Origin: JAWXBA01 sp048499805
GTDB lineage: Bacteria > Gemmatimonadota > Gemmatimonadetes > Gemmatimonadales > GWC2-71-9
Reading direction: 5' to 3'
DNA length: 64,000 bases
NCBI GenBank assembly: GCA_048499805.1
Contig: JASNZF010000001.1
Coordinates: 780,620 to 844,619 of the forward strand
Part shown: positions 53,485 through 61,680 of the stretch, one piece after another
Numbering within the stretch: the first letter of the stretch is position 1
How the letters are laid out: each line of letters begins with the position of its first letter
The notes under the pieces: generated by a model
Databases searched by the model: none
Seen by the model: only the letters and a program-made list of their open reading frames with translations
Told to the model about the DNA's origin: nothing
Position numbers and translations under genes: made by a program

Positions 53485-55652
53485 GAGCCCCGGATGTCGC
53501 GGACCAGCCGGTCGAGCGCGGCCGCGGAAAGGGTGGTGGCCCCCTCGGGGGAGACCTGGATGCTGGCGCGACCCCCGGCGATGGTCACCCGGTCGGAGGC
53601 GGCCAGCGCCTCGCGCAGCTCCGGCAGGGCGCGGGCCACGGCGAACCACGCCGGGCTGTACGGCGCCACCACCACGACCCGGAGACTGTCGTGGTGGTTC
53701 ACGTCGGTCCACTGCTCGCCATCCCGCACGAACAGCCGACTGCCCGAGCGAAGGACCTCGCGGCCGCTGCTTTGCGCCACCTTGGCCGCCTCGAGATCGG
53801 CACGCCGGGACATCCCGGCCACGTTGGCCGTGGCCGCCATGTCCGCGCTGGCTTCGGCGCGCTCGAACGCGGCGCGACCGGACTGGGCCGAGGGCGCCGC
53901 CGGTGCCGGCACGGGCTGCCGTCCGTCCCGGGCAACGATCACCCCCGGCTCCTGCACCAGGTAGGAAGTGTACTCGGTGAGGATCCCGTAGCGCTGCCCC
54001 AGGCGCCGAATCTCGGCCACGATCCGCTCGCTGGGCCCCTCGAGCCGGAGGGTCCGGGTCAACTCGCCGACCCGGCGGGCCGCCCAGATCGGCGGGATGA
54101 AGGCATTGGCGTCCGAGGCGGCCGGGAAGGTGGCCTGGGTCGTGATTCGTTCCCGCCGGCCGAGCCGCTCGCCCTCGATCACCAGGGTCCCACGACCCAC
54201 GCCGCGATAGCGACCCATCACCACCAGCTCCTCACCGTAGAAGAGGTCCGGCAGCACCGCGGGCGCGGGGTCGTGCAGCGTCACCGGCGCCTCGACGATC
54301 CGGAGGCCGGTCAGGGCGGGGTGCGACACCCGGCGGAGGATGCCGCCCACGGCGAGCTCCACGTCGGCGCCGGGCGCCACGTACTCCGCCGCCCCGCGCC
54401 CCTCGACGGCGAGGCGATCCAGCAGGTAGGTGTTCACGTCGTGCCCGACCCCGATCGAGAACATCCGGACCCCGGCCAGCCGGCCGCTCGCCAGCGCCGC
54501 CAGCTGCTCCGGCGCCTGCTCCCCGACCGTCGGCAATCCATCGGTCATGAACACCGCCACGCCGAGCCGCCCGCTGCCACCCCCGGGCGACTCCAGCACG
54601 GCCCGCACCGCACCCTCGATGTTGGTACCTCCACCGGCCGTGAGTCCCTCGACAAAGGCCCGCGCCGCACGCAGCGCCTCCGGAGTGGCCGCGACGAACC
54701 CGGGGCGGAACCGGGTCACGCCACTCGAGAAGCTGATCAACCGGAACCGGTCGGTGGGCCGCAGTCCACCCAGGGACTGCAGGAGCGCCGCCCGTGCCTG
54801 GTCCATCTTCTCACCGCTCATTGACCCCGAGACATCGACCACGAACGTGAGGTCGCGCGGAATGACGGTGGCGTCCGGCTCTGCGGGAGGCGCCAGGAGC
54901 AGCATGTAGAACCCCTCCTCGCCGGTTGCGGCATGGGTCAGCACCGCACTTCCGACCAGCCCGCGCCGCAGTGGCAGGAAGAGCTCCAGGCCACGGCTCC
55001 CGCCCTCACTCACCCGCACCGACATGCCGCCACGGTCTCGCGAAACCGCCAGTGGGTGGGTGGGGCTGTAGGGTGTTCCCCACTCCGAGCCACCGGGCAG
55101 CCGAACCGTGAGCTGGACCGCCCCCTCCCCACCGCGGGCGCCGTAGGCGTGACGCAGGCGCAGCGCATCTCCCTCGCGAGACAGCACCTGGCTGTAGCGC
55201 AGGATGATCCGTCGGGTCTCCCCCGGTTGGATCGGGAAGACCCGGGCCCGGATCAGCCCGTGGCCTGCCAGGGTGATCAGCGCGGGGTCGAGTTGCCGGC
55301 GGACGATTTCCTCATAGATGCCCTGCGCCTGCTCGGCGTTCATCATCTCGCCCTTGAGCTCGGTCGCACCGGCAAAGAGGGAGAAGTCGGTGAACACCGC
55401 CTCCCCGGGCAGCGGATACAGGTAGGACCCCTCGGCCATCCGGCCCCCGTCGTTGCGGAATCGCTCCTCCACCTCGAACCGCGCGATCCGCCCCTCGATG
55501 GTGACGCGCACCTCGGATCCGGTCCGGACCACCGGTCCCGGCTGCCCGGGGAGCGGGCGGACGCCCTCGGGGGGCAGGATCCAGCCTTGGGCACGCAAGG
55601 GGACGGGGGCGACGAGGACCAGGGTGCTGAGCACGGCGATGCGGACCGACAT
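53481..55652 (-). CDS. Secreted VIT and von Willebrand factor A domain protein
   Basis: 723 aa. Signal peptide (VLSTLVLVAPVPLRAQG). A VIT (inter-alpha-trypsin inhibitor) domain spans about 43-165, with VEERFRNDGGRMAEGSYLYPLP and AQGIYEEIVRRQLDPAL. The VWA domain has a perfect MIDAS DVSGSMS at 273-279, the Thr in GGGTNIEGA and Asp in FMTDGLP. The last ~200 residues are linker and a C-terminal domain. The GGGAGA binding site supports ATG 55652. First gene of the operon with ECF sigma and anti-sigma genes; probably a periplasmic metal-dependent adhesion or sensing partner. Confidence 0.88.
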   Translation of the reverse strand: MSVRIAVLSTLVLVAPVPLRAQGWILPPEGVRPLPGQPGPVVRTGSEVRVTIEGRIARFEVEERFRNDGGRMAEGSYLYPLPGEAVFTDFSLFAGATELKGEMMNAEQAQGIYEEIVRRQLDPALITLAGHGLIRARVFPIQPGETRRIILRYSQVLSREGDALRLRHAYGARGGEGAVQLTVRLPGGSEWGTPYSPTHPLAVSRDRGGMSVRVSEGGSRGLELFLPLRRGLVGSAVLTHAATGEEGFYMLLLAPPAEPDATVIPRDLTFVVDVSGSMSGEKMDQARAALLQSLGGLRPTDRFRLISFSSGVTRFRPGFVAATPEALRAARAFVEGLTAGGGTNIEGAVRAVLESPGGGSGRLGVAVFMTDGLPTVGEQAPEQLAALASGRLAGVRMFSIGVGHDVNTYLLDRLAVEGRGAAEYVAPGADVELAVGGILRRVSHPALTGLRIVEAPVTLHDPAPAVLPDLFYGEELVVMGRYRGVGRGTLVIEGERLGRRERITTQATFPAASDANAFIPPIWAARRVGELTRTLRLEGPSERIVAEIRRLGQRYGILTEYTSYLVQEPGVIVARDGRQPVPAPAAPSAQSGRAAFERAEASADMAATANVAGMSRRADLEAAKVAQSSGREVLRSGSRLFVRDGEQWTDVNHHDSLRVVVVAPYSPAWFAVARALPELREALAASDRVTIAGGRASIQVSPEGATTLSAAALDRLVRDIRGS

Positions 55653-55744
55653 GGGATCTCCCGGGTTTGGGTCGGCGGGGAGATGCGCCTGGGGGGGAGA
55701 GTTGCACAGCGAGGAGGGTGGAGTGACCTGGAGGAAACGAAGGA

Positions 55745-55766
55745 GGGCCCGGATCGCTCCGGGCCC
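55745..55766 (-). terminator. Terminator hairpin after the RCC1 lipoprotein gene
   Basis: GGGCCCGGA-TCGC-TCCGGGCCC, a perfect 9-bp stem with a 4-base loop. On the minus strand it lies about 30 bases after the RCC1 gene stop and is followed by the T-rich TCCTTCGTTTCC, which fits a rho-independent terminator. Confidence 0.7.
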
Positions 55767-55796
55767 CCCATCGCCGCCGTTGCGGTCGCAGGTTGG

Positions 55797-57917
55797 TCAG
55801 GGCTGGAAGGCCACCTTGGTCGGGCTGAGCCGACGGGTGGTGGTGCCGTCGCCGAGCTGGCCGTACTGGTTGTCGCCCCAGCAATAGGCTCGGTTGGTGG
55901 TGGTGATCCCGCAGGAGGCCAGGTCGCCGGCGCTGACCGAGGCGAAGGTCAGGCCGCCCGAAGTGGCCGTGGGCGCGTTCACGCTCACTTGGGAGCCGTT
56001 CCCGAGCTGCCCGGACCCATTGCGGCCCCAGCAGTAGACCGCCCCACCCGCCGGGCTGGCGCCGGCTGCCGGAGGGGCCCCACCGACGACGCCGCAGGTG
56101 TGGTGCATGCCGGCGCTGATGGATTCGAAGACCATCCCACCGGAGACGAGTACCGGCAGGGCGGTGCTGGCGTTGGAACCGTCGCCCAGCTGCCCGTAGG
56201 TGTTGTCGCCCCAGCACCAGGCGGCACCGGTGGCCGTCAGGGCGCAGGTGTGTTCATACCCCGCCGCCAGGCGGACGAAGGTCGCGCCGCCGGCGATCGG
56301 AGTCGGCACCGATCGGTCGGTGGTGGTCCCGTCGCCGAGCTCGCCGCGCAGGTTCACGCCCCAGCACAGGGTGGTCCCGGCGAGGGTGATGCCGCAGGTG
56401 TGCAGGCCACCGACGGACATCTCGCTGAACCGGTTGTCGCCCACCACCTCGACCGGCACCTTGATCACGTCGGTCGTGGCGCCGTTCCCGATCTGGCCGT
56501 CGCGGCCGTAACCCCAGCAGTAGATCCGGTCGCTGAGGGTGATGCCGCAGGTGTGATTCCGGCTGACGCCGAGGCTCCGATACGAATGGCCGAGCGACGG
56601 GGCCGTCGGCTCCCCCACCTGGGTCGGTGCGGTCAGGTAGGGCGACTGGGTATTGTTGCCGAGGCGCCCGTCGTGGTTGACACCCCAGCAGTAGCCGACG
56701 CCAGACAGCGTGACGGCGCAGCCGTGGAACAGCGAGCTCACCGCCTGCTGGAAGGTCAAGTTGCCGGTCGCCGCCGAGGGCTGCGGGAAGGCGTAGACCG
56801 GTCCGCTGCCCTGGGGATCCTCGCCGATGCCGAGCTGGCCCTCGCCGTTGTAGCCCCAGCAGTAGAGGACGTTGTCCGTGCTGACGGCGCAGCTGTTGCG
56901 CCCGCCGGCGCTCACGTTGGCGTAGGTCACCGTGCTGCCGGCGGAGAACTGCACGCTGCCGGCCGGTGTGGTGGCGCTGGCCACCTTGAGGCCGCCCGCC
57001 GGACCGAGGGTCCAGGTGGCCTGGGCAAAGCCGTTGGCATCCGTGGTCGCCACGCTGGGCGAGAGGCTGCCGCTCCCGGCCGTCGCGGTGAAGGCGACCG
57101 AGACATTGGGGACCCCGTTGCCGAAGCCATCCACCACCCGCACCCGCAGCGGCTGGGGCAGGGTCACCCCCGGGCTGGCCACCTGGTTGTTGCCACTGAC
57201 GATCGAGACCGACGTCGATGTCGACGCGCCGCTCGTCGCGCTGAAGGTCACGGCCGGAAGTCCGGGGGAGGTCGCGGTCACGGCCTGTGCGCCGACTCCG
57301 CTGCCCAGGGTCCACTGGACGCTGGCCTGTCCGTTCTGGTCGGTGACCACGGTGGAGTTGGAGACGCTGCCCCCGCCGCTCGCCACCGTGAAGGTCACCG
57401 GGACCCCCGCCTTCGGGTTGCCCACGGCGTCGGTCACCATCGCGACGATCGGGGCGGCCAGGGGGGCGCCTGCCGTCCCACTCTGGTTGTTGCCGGAGGA
57501 CGCGCGCAACATCGAGGCGGGGGCTGCGGTGGCAGTCAGCGTGAAGATGACGGCGGGCTGGGAGCCGACCGTGGCCGAGATCCGGTGGCTGCCCAGGGTG
57601 TTGCCGAGCCGGAACACCGCCTGCCCGAGACCGGCCTGGTCGGTGGTCGTCGAGGCGGCCACGAATGACCCGCCGCCCGAGAGGACGGCCCACTCGATGG
57701 CGACGCCCGGGACGGGAACCCCGTTCTGGTCGATCGCCCGCACGACCACCGGGTCCGCCAGCGTGGCGCCGACCGGGGCGGCCTGCTCGTTACCGGAGAC
57801 CTGGGTCAGGGAAACAATCCGGGGGCCCGTGGGGCTGCCGGTGTCGCAACTCGCCAGAAGGATGGCAGCACACACCGGGAGCAGGGGCACCGAGAATCGA
57901 GAGAAACGGCCGTGCAT
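55797..57917 (-). CDS. Lipoprotein with Ig-like (Big-1) domains and RCC1 repeats
   Basis: 706 aa surface or periplasmic lipoprotein. Lipobox LASC with Cys24. Three Ig-like repeats follow (about 35-130, 135-225, 230-325), each opening with a VSGNxQ-type segment and containing VTFTV or VAFTA strands. The C-terminal half is an RCC1-type propeller of about seven blades, each with a CAVT/CGITLxG...YCWGxNxxGQLGxG unit. GGAGGG precedes ATG 57917. This architecture is very common in Gemmatimonadota. Function unknown; adhesion or binding is plausible. A promoter and terminator frame it as a single-gene unit. Confidence 0.9.
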   Translation of the reverse strand: MHGRFSRFSVPLLPVCAAILLASCDTGSPTGPRIVSLTQVSGNEQAAPVGATLADPVVVRAIDQNGVPVPGVAIEWAVLSGGGSFVAASTTTDQAGLGQAVFRLGNTLGSHRISATVGSQPAVIFTLTATAAPASMLRASSGNNQSGTAGAPLAAPIVAMVTDAVGNPKAGVPVTFTVASGGGSVSNSTVVTDQNGQASVQWTLGSGVGAQAVTATSPGLPAVTFSATSGASTSTSVSIVSGNNQVASPGVTLPQPLRVRVVDGFGNGVPNVSVAFTATAGSGSLSPSVATTDANGFAQATWTLGPAGGLKVASATTPAGSVQFSAGSTVTYANVSAGGRNSCAVSTDNVLYCWGYNGEGQLGIGEDPQGSGPVYAFPQPSAATGNLTFQQAVSSLFHGCAVTLSGVGYCWGVNHDGRLGNNTQSPYLTAPTQVGEPTAPSLGHSYRSLGVSRNHTCGITLSDRIYCWGYGRDGQIGNGATTDVIKVPVEVVGDNRFSEMSVGGLHTCGITLAGTTLCWGVNLRGELGDGTTTDRSVPTPIAGGATFVRLAAGYEHTCALTATGAAWCWGDNTYGQLGDGSNASTALPVLVSGGMVFESISAGMHHTCGVVGGAPPAAGASPAGGAVYCWGRNGSGQLGNGSQVSVNAPTATSGGLTFASVSAGDLASCGITTTNRAYCWGDNQYGQLGDGTTTRRLSPTKVAFQP

Positions 57918-58016
57918 ACCAACCCTCCGAAGTTCAGGCGTCGTCCTGGGAGGACAGCGGGAGAACCTGCCTCGGCCTTCCTCATGTCGTGTCGAGGTAG
58001 AGGCCGGTATGTCGTG

Positions 58017-58044
58017 ACTATATTAGCACTTATCCACGCGGCAA
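58017..58044 (-). promoter_or_regulatory. Sigma70-like promoter of the RCC1 lipoprotein gene
   Basis: Minus strand TTGCCG (58039-58044), 16-base spacer, TATAGT (58017-58022), within the most AT-rich part of the 235-base gap. Expected leader of about 90 bases. Confidence 0.45.
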
Positions 58045-58152
58045 GCCAGCGTCAGGCACCCGGGGAGCTGCCGGGGCGGACCCCGGGCTCGAGCCCCACC
58101 CCACAACCGGCCGGGTCGCCCGACCCTGGCCAGAAGGGCAAGTTCCAGGCCG

Positions 58153-59034
58153 ATGAGACCCAGGGTCATGCTGGTCGTCGCCGCCGCCCTCTTTTCGACC
58201 GGCGGCGCGGCAATCAAGGCGGTGGAGCTCTCGGGGCTCCAGGTGGCCAGCTTCCGGTCGGGAATCGCCGCGTTGGCGCTGCTCCTCCTGTTGCCCGAGG
58301 CCCGGCGAGGGTGGGGGTGGCGGCCGCTGCTGGTCGGGGTGACCTACGCCGGGACGATGGTCCTGTTCGTCCTGTCCAACCGCCTCACCACCAGTGCCCA
58401 CGCCGTCTTCATTCAGGCGACCAGCCCGGTGTACCTGGTGGTGCTCGCCCCGTTGCTCCTGGGAGAGGCCAACCGCCGGCGCGACCTCTGGTTCATGATC
58501 CCCCTCCTCGCCGGGCTGGCCTGCTTCCTGGTCGGTGGTCAGGTGCCCCTGCGGACCGCACCCGATCCGCGCACCGGCAATCTCCTCGCGGCGGCGTCCG
58601 GCGTCTGCTGGGCTTTCACCACCATCGGCATGCGCTGGCTCGCCACGGGCGAGGAGCGAAAGGGCACCCTGTTGGCGGCGATGGTATCGGGGAACCTTCT
58701 GGCGTTCCTGGCGGTGCTCCCCTTCGCGCTCCCGCTGGGGGGCGCCGTGGCGCCCACCGACTGGGGGGTGCTGCTCTTCCTCGGCCTCTTCCAGATTGCG
58801 CTGCCGTACACCCTTATCTCGCGGGCGATGGGGCGGGTCACCGCCCTCGACGCCTCGCTCATTTTCCTGATCGAGCCCGCCCTGAGCCCGGTCGTCGCCT
58901 GGGCGGTGCACGGTGAGATTCCCGGTCCCTGGCCGATCTTCGGGGCGGCCCTCATTCTGGTCACCACGGTGGTCCGGGTGGTGGGCGACATGCGGCAGAT
59001 CCCGACCCTTGACCCCCCCGCGGCCGCGGCCTAA
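58153..59034 (+). CDS. EamA/DMT-family transporter
   Basis: 293 aa inner-membrane protein with ten hydrophobic helices in two five-helix EamA repeats. Repeat hallmarks: FSTGGAAIKAVELSGLQVASFRSG at the start, ATSPVYLVVLAPLLLGE at the end of the first repeat, and FLIEPALSPVVAWAVHGE at the end of the second. Probably exports an amino acid or another small metabolite; substrate cannot be read from sequence. Upstream of the tRNA cluster. Confidence 0.9.
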   Translation: MRPRVMLVVAAALFSTGGAAIKAVELSGLQVASFRSGIAALALLLLLPEARRGWGWRPLLVGVTYAGTMVLFVLSNRLTTSAHAVFIQATSPVYLVVLAPLLLGEANRRRDLWFMIPLLAGLACFLVGGQVPLRTAPDPRTGNLLAAASGVCWAFTTIGMRWLATGEERKGTLLAAMVSGNLLAFLAVLPFALPLGGAVAPTDWGVLLFLGLFQIALPYTLISRAMGRVTALDASLIFLIEPALSPVVAWAVHGEIPGPWPIFGAALILVTTVVRVVGDMRQIPTLDPPAAAA

Positions 59035-59070
59035 CTTTGTCGGTCTGGATCGGCAGGGCACCAGCTTCGT

Positions 59071-59145
59071 GGTGGTTGTAGCTCAAGTGGTTAGAGCGCC
59101 GGACTGTGGCTCCGGAGGTTGCGGGTTCAAGTCCCGTCAGCCACC
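59071..59145 (+). tRNA. tRNA-His (GTG)
   Basis: Full cloverleaf with acceptor GTGGTTG/CAGCCAC, anticodon GTG at 59106-59108 and T-arm GGGTTCAAGTCCC. An extra G at 59071 pairs with discriminator C 59145, the G-1 identity element of histidine tRNAs. CCA is not encoded. Confidence 0.93.
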
Positions 59146-59168
59146 CTGCAGGAGCGCAAGGCAGTCGA

Positions 59169-59241
59169 AGGTCCGTAGCTCAATTGGTAGAGCACCGGTC
59201 TCCAAAACCGGGGGTTGCAGGTTCGATTCCTGCCGGGCCTG
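59169..59241 (+). tRNA. tRNA-Trp (CCA)
   Basis: Acceptor AGGTCCG/CGGGCCT, D-arm GTAGCTCAATTGGTAGAGC, anticodon stem CCGGT/ACCGG with loop CTCCAAA (CCA at 59202-59204) and T-arm GCAGGTTCGATTCCTGC. Discriminator G, as expected for tryptophan. CCA end not encoded. Confidence 0.93.
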
Positions 59242-59254
59242 TGCAGGACGCGAT

Positions 59255-59327
<73 letters not shown>

Positions 59328-59398
59328 TACCGGCGGGGGAAGTGGTCGGCGCGACGCTCCCGCGGTGGAACACCAGGGCGAAGGACCCGCGGGAACCC

Positions 59399-59470
59399 GG
59401 CCCCATCGTCTATCGGTTAGGACGCGACCCTTTCAAGGTCGAGAGACGGGTTCGATTCCCGTTGGGGCTA
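59399..59470 (+). tRNA. tRNA-Glu (TTC)
   Basis: Acceptor GGCCCCA/TGGGGCT, anticodon stem CGACC/GGTCG with loop CTTTCAA and TTC at 59432-59434, T-arm GACGGGTTCGATTCCCGTT. This is the general glutamate tRNA reading GAA and GAG. CCA end not encoded. Confidence 0.94.
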
Positions 59471-59480
59471 TACGGGATGC

Positions 59481-59553
59481 GCGCCGCTAGCTCAATTGGC
59501 AGAGCAAGTGACTCTTAATCACTAGGTTGTAGGTTCGATTCCTACGCGGCGCA
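59481..59553 (+). tRNA. tRNA-Lys (CTT)
   Basis: Acceptor GCGCCGC/GCGGCGC, anticodon stem AGTGA/TCACT with loop CTCTTAA and CTT at 59514-59516, T-arm GTAGGTTCGATTCCTAC. Only 10 bases after tRNA-Glu(TTC). CCA end not encoded. Last tRNA before a strong hairpin. Confidence 0.94.
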
Positions 59554-59556
59554 TCG

Positions 59557-59589
59557 GCGCAACGGCCACCCCCCGGGTGGCCGTTGCGC
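59557..59589 (+). terminator. Terminator of the tRNA cluster
   Basis: GCGCAACGGCCACCC, loop CCC, GGGTGGCCGTTGCGC: a perfect 15-bp stem four bases after tRNA-Lys. The U-tract is short (GTTCC), so it may act mainly by stem stability or protect the 3-prime end. Confidence 0.7.
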
Positions 59590-59652
59590 GTTCCGGGGGC
59601 GCCGAGTCGCGCCGCTTGCTGCCACCGCGCCGTGGGCCTTACCATTCGCGGA

Positions 59653-60606
59653 ATGCCCACCCGTCCGCACCCGCCTCCGCCCGCCCGACTCCTGATCGTC
59701 GATCGCGACCGCGAGGCGAACGCCGACTACCTCCGCGAACGACTCCCCGGCCTCGAGATCCGCACCGCCGAGCGCGCCGCGCTGGTCCCCGCCGACCTCG
59801 CATGGGCCGACGCCTACCTGGGATTCCGGCCCCCACCTCACCTCGGGCTCGAGGGAGTCTCCTGGGTGCATTGCACTGGCGCTGGCGTCGACGCCTACCT
59901 CTTCCGCCGCCCCTTCCCGGCGGGCACCCTCCTGACCCGAACCGACGAGCCCTTCGGGGGACAGATCGGGGAGTGGTGCCTGGCCCGCGCGCTGGTGGTG
60001 AACCAGCAGGTGCGTGAACTTGCCGCCGACCAGGCCCAGCGTCGCTGGGCCCAGCGCCATCTCCGGCCGTTGCGCGGCTCGCAGGTGCTCGTGGTGGGGA
60101 CCGGTGAGGTGGGGCAGGGGATCGCCACCGCGTTCGCCAGTGCGGGGTGCCCCGTCTCGGGGGTCTCGCGATCGGGTCGCGCGGTCCCGCCGTTCGACAC
60201 CGTGCACCCCGTGTCGGAATTGGCGGACCGCGCTGCCCGCGCCGAGTTCCTGGTGCTCGCGCTGCCCCTGACGGAGGACACCTTTCACCTGGTTGACGCT
60301 GGCGTCCTGGCCCGCTGCCGTGGCGCGATCCTGATGAACGTCGGGCGCGGGCCGTTGCTCGACGAGGCCGCGGTGGTCCCCGCGCTGGATGCGGGGCAGC
60401 TCCGTGCCGTCGCGCTGGATGTGTTCGAAACCGAGCCCCTCCCCGCGGCGTCCCCGTTGTGGGGGGATTCCCGGGTGATGATTTCGCCCCACATCGCCGG
60501 GATCACCACCGTGGCCGGGGCCGGGGAAAGCTTCCTGCAGGTGTATCATGCATTGGCCCGGGGCGAGGCCCCGGCATTGGCGGTGGACTGCGCGCGAGGC
60601 TACTGA
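59653..60606 (+). CDS. D-isomer 2-hydroxyacid dehydrogenase
   Basis: 317 aa. ATG 59653 is chosen; the open frame to 59584 runs into the terminator stem. NAD site VLVVGTGEVGQGIA near 151-164, then LALPLTEDT, LMNVGRGPLLDE with the catalytic Arg-region, DVFETEPLP with the Glu, and SPHIAGIT with the catalytic His. The pattern is that of GhrA/GyaR-like glyoxylate or hydroxypyruvate reductases; substrate not determinable. Catalytic triad Arg/Glu/His appears intact. Confidence 0.88.
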   Translation: MPTRPHPPPPARLLIVDRDREANADYLRERLPGLEIRTAERAALVPADLAWADAYLGFRPPPHLGLEGVSWVHCTGAGVDAYLFRRPFPAGTLLTRTDEPFGGQIGEWCLARALVVNQQVRELAADQAQRRWAQRHLRPLRGSQVLVVGTGEVGQGIATAFASAGCPVSGVSRSGRAVPPFDTVHPVSELADRAARAEFLVLALPLTEDTFHLVDAGVLARCRGAILMNVGRGPLLDEAAVVPALDAGQLRAVALDVFETEPLPAASPLWGDSRVMISPHIAGITTVAGAGESFLQVYHALARGEAPALAVDCARGY

Positions 60607-60619
60607 GCCGGATCGCCCG

Positions 60620-60662
60620 CCCCCCTCCGCTTCTCCCTTCTCACTTCTCACTTCACACTTCT
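60620..60662 (+). repeat. Pyrimidine-rich intergenic repeat upstream of galE
   Basis: Plus strand is almost pure C/T with four CTTCTC or CTTCAC units and the shared core CTTCTCCCTTCT at 60630-60641. It fills the whole gap to the galE ATG, leaving no purine-rich ribosome binding site for that gene. Confidence 0.55.
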
Positions 60663-60663
60663 C

Positions 60664-61680
60664 ATGCGCATACTCGTCACCGGCGGCGCAGGATACATCG
60701 GCAGCCACACTGTCCTCCTGCTCCTGGAGGGGGGGCACGAGGTGGTGGTCGTCGACAACCTCAGCAACAGCAAGCCCGAGGCGCTCCGGCGGGTGGCGGA
60801 GCTGGCGGGGCGCGCCGCCACCCTCCACGAGGTGGACATCCTCGACCGGCCCGCGCTCGATCGCGTCTTCGCCGACGCGACACCGGACGCCGTGATCCAC
60901 TTTGCCGGGCTCAAGGCGGTCGGCGAATCGGTTCGTGAGCCGATGCGCTACTACCGCAACAACGTCGCGGGCACCGTGACCCTGCTCGACGCCATGGAGG
61001 CGCACGGGGTGCGGACCCTCCTCTTCAGCTCCAGCGCCACCGTCTATGGCGATCCCCATGCGGTGCCGATCCTCGAGGACTTCCCGCTCTCGGCCACCAA
61101 CCCCTACGGCCGCTCCAAGCTGATGATCGAGGAGATTCTCCGGGACCTCCACGCCAGCGCGCCGGCCTGGTCGATCGGGATCCTCCGCTACTTCAACCCG
61201 GTCGGCGCCCATGAGAGTGGCCGCATCGGCGAGGATCCCAATGGCCTGCCCAACAACCTGCTCCCCTACGTCACCCAGGTGGCGGTGGGCCGGCTCGCCG
61301 AGGTCTCGGTCTTCGGTGGCGACTACCCGACGCCCGACGGCACCGGGGTGCGCGACTACATCCATGTCGTCGACCTGGCCCATGGCCACCTCAAGGCGCT
61401 CGAGTACCTGGTGCGCGGACCCGGGCTGCTGACCTGCAACCTCGGCACTGGCGCCGGGGTCTCCGTCCTCGAGATGATCGCCGCGATGGAGCGCGCCGCC
61501 GGCCGGGCGATTCCCCACCGCATTGTCGATCGCCGCCCCGGGGATGTCGCCCGCTGCTACGCCGACCCCGGCCTGGCCGGCCGGCTCCTCGGGTGGACCG
61601 CCTCGCGCGGGCTCGACGCCATGTGTGTCGATGCGTGGCGCTGGCAGCGCGACAACCCGGACGGCTATCCCGCAACGTGA
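60664..61680 (+). CDS. galE: UDP-glucose 4-epimerase
   Basis: 338 aa, exactly the E. coli GalE length. NAD site TGGAGYIGS at 6-14, catalytic Ser124 in SSSATVYG, Tyr148 and Lys152 in YGRSK, then RYFNPVGAHESG and GDGTGVRDYIHV-like DGTGVRDYIHVVDLA. Interconverts UDP-glucose and UDP-galactose for glycan synthesis. No Shine-Dalgarno sequence is visible, the upstream 43 bases being C/T only. TGA overlaps the GTG of the MutS-like gene. Confidence 0.95.
   Translation: MRILVTGGAGYIGSHTVLLLLEGGHEVVVVDNLSNSKPEALRRVAELAGRAATLHEVDILDRPALDRVFADATPDAVIHFAGLKAVGESVREPMRYYRNNVAGTVTLLDAMEAHGVRTLLFSSSATVYGDPHAVPILEDFPLSATNPYGRSKLMIEEILRDLHASAPAWSIGILRYFNPVGAHESGRIGEDPNGLPNNLLPYVTQVAVGRLAEVSVFGGDYPTPDGTGVRDYIHVVDLAHGHLKALEYLVRGPGLLTCNLGTGAGVSVLEMIAAMERAAGRAIPHRIVDRRPGDVARCYADPGLAGRLLGWTASRGLDAMCVDAWRWQRDNPDGYPAT

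Noticed and set aside
54933..57668. Very long (911-codon) open frame on the plus strand opposite the VWA and RCC1 genes
   Set aside because: Its translation is low-complexity, spans two well-supported minus-strand genes with clear motifs, and is explained by GC-rich codon bias in the complementary frame.
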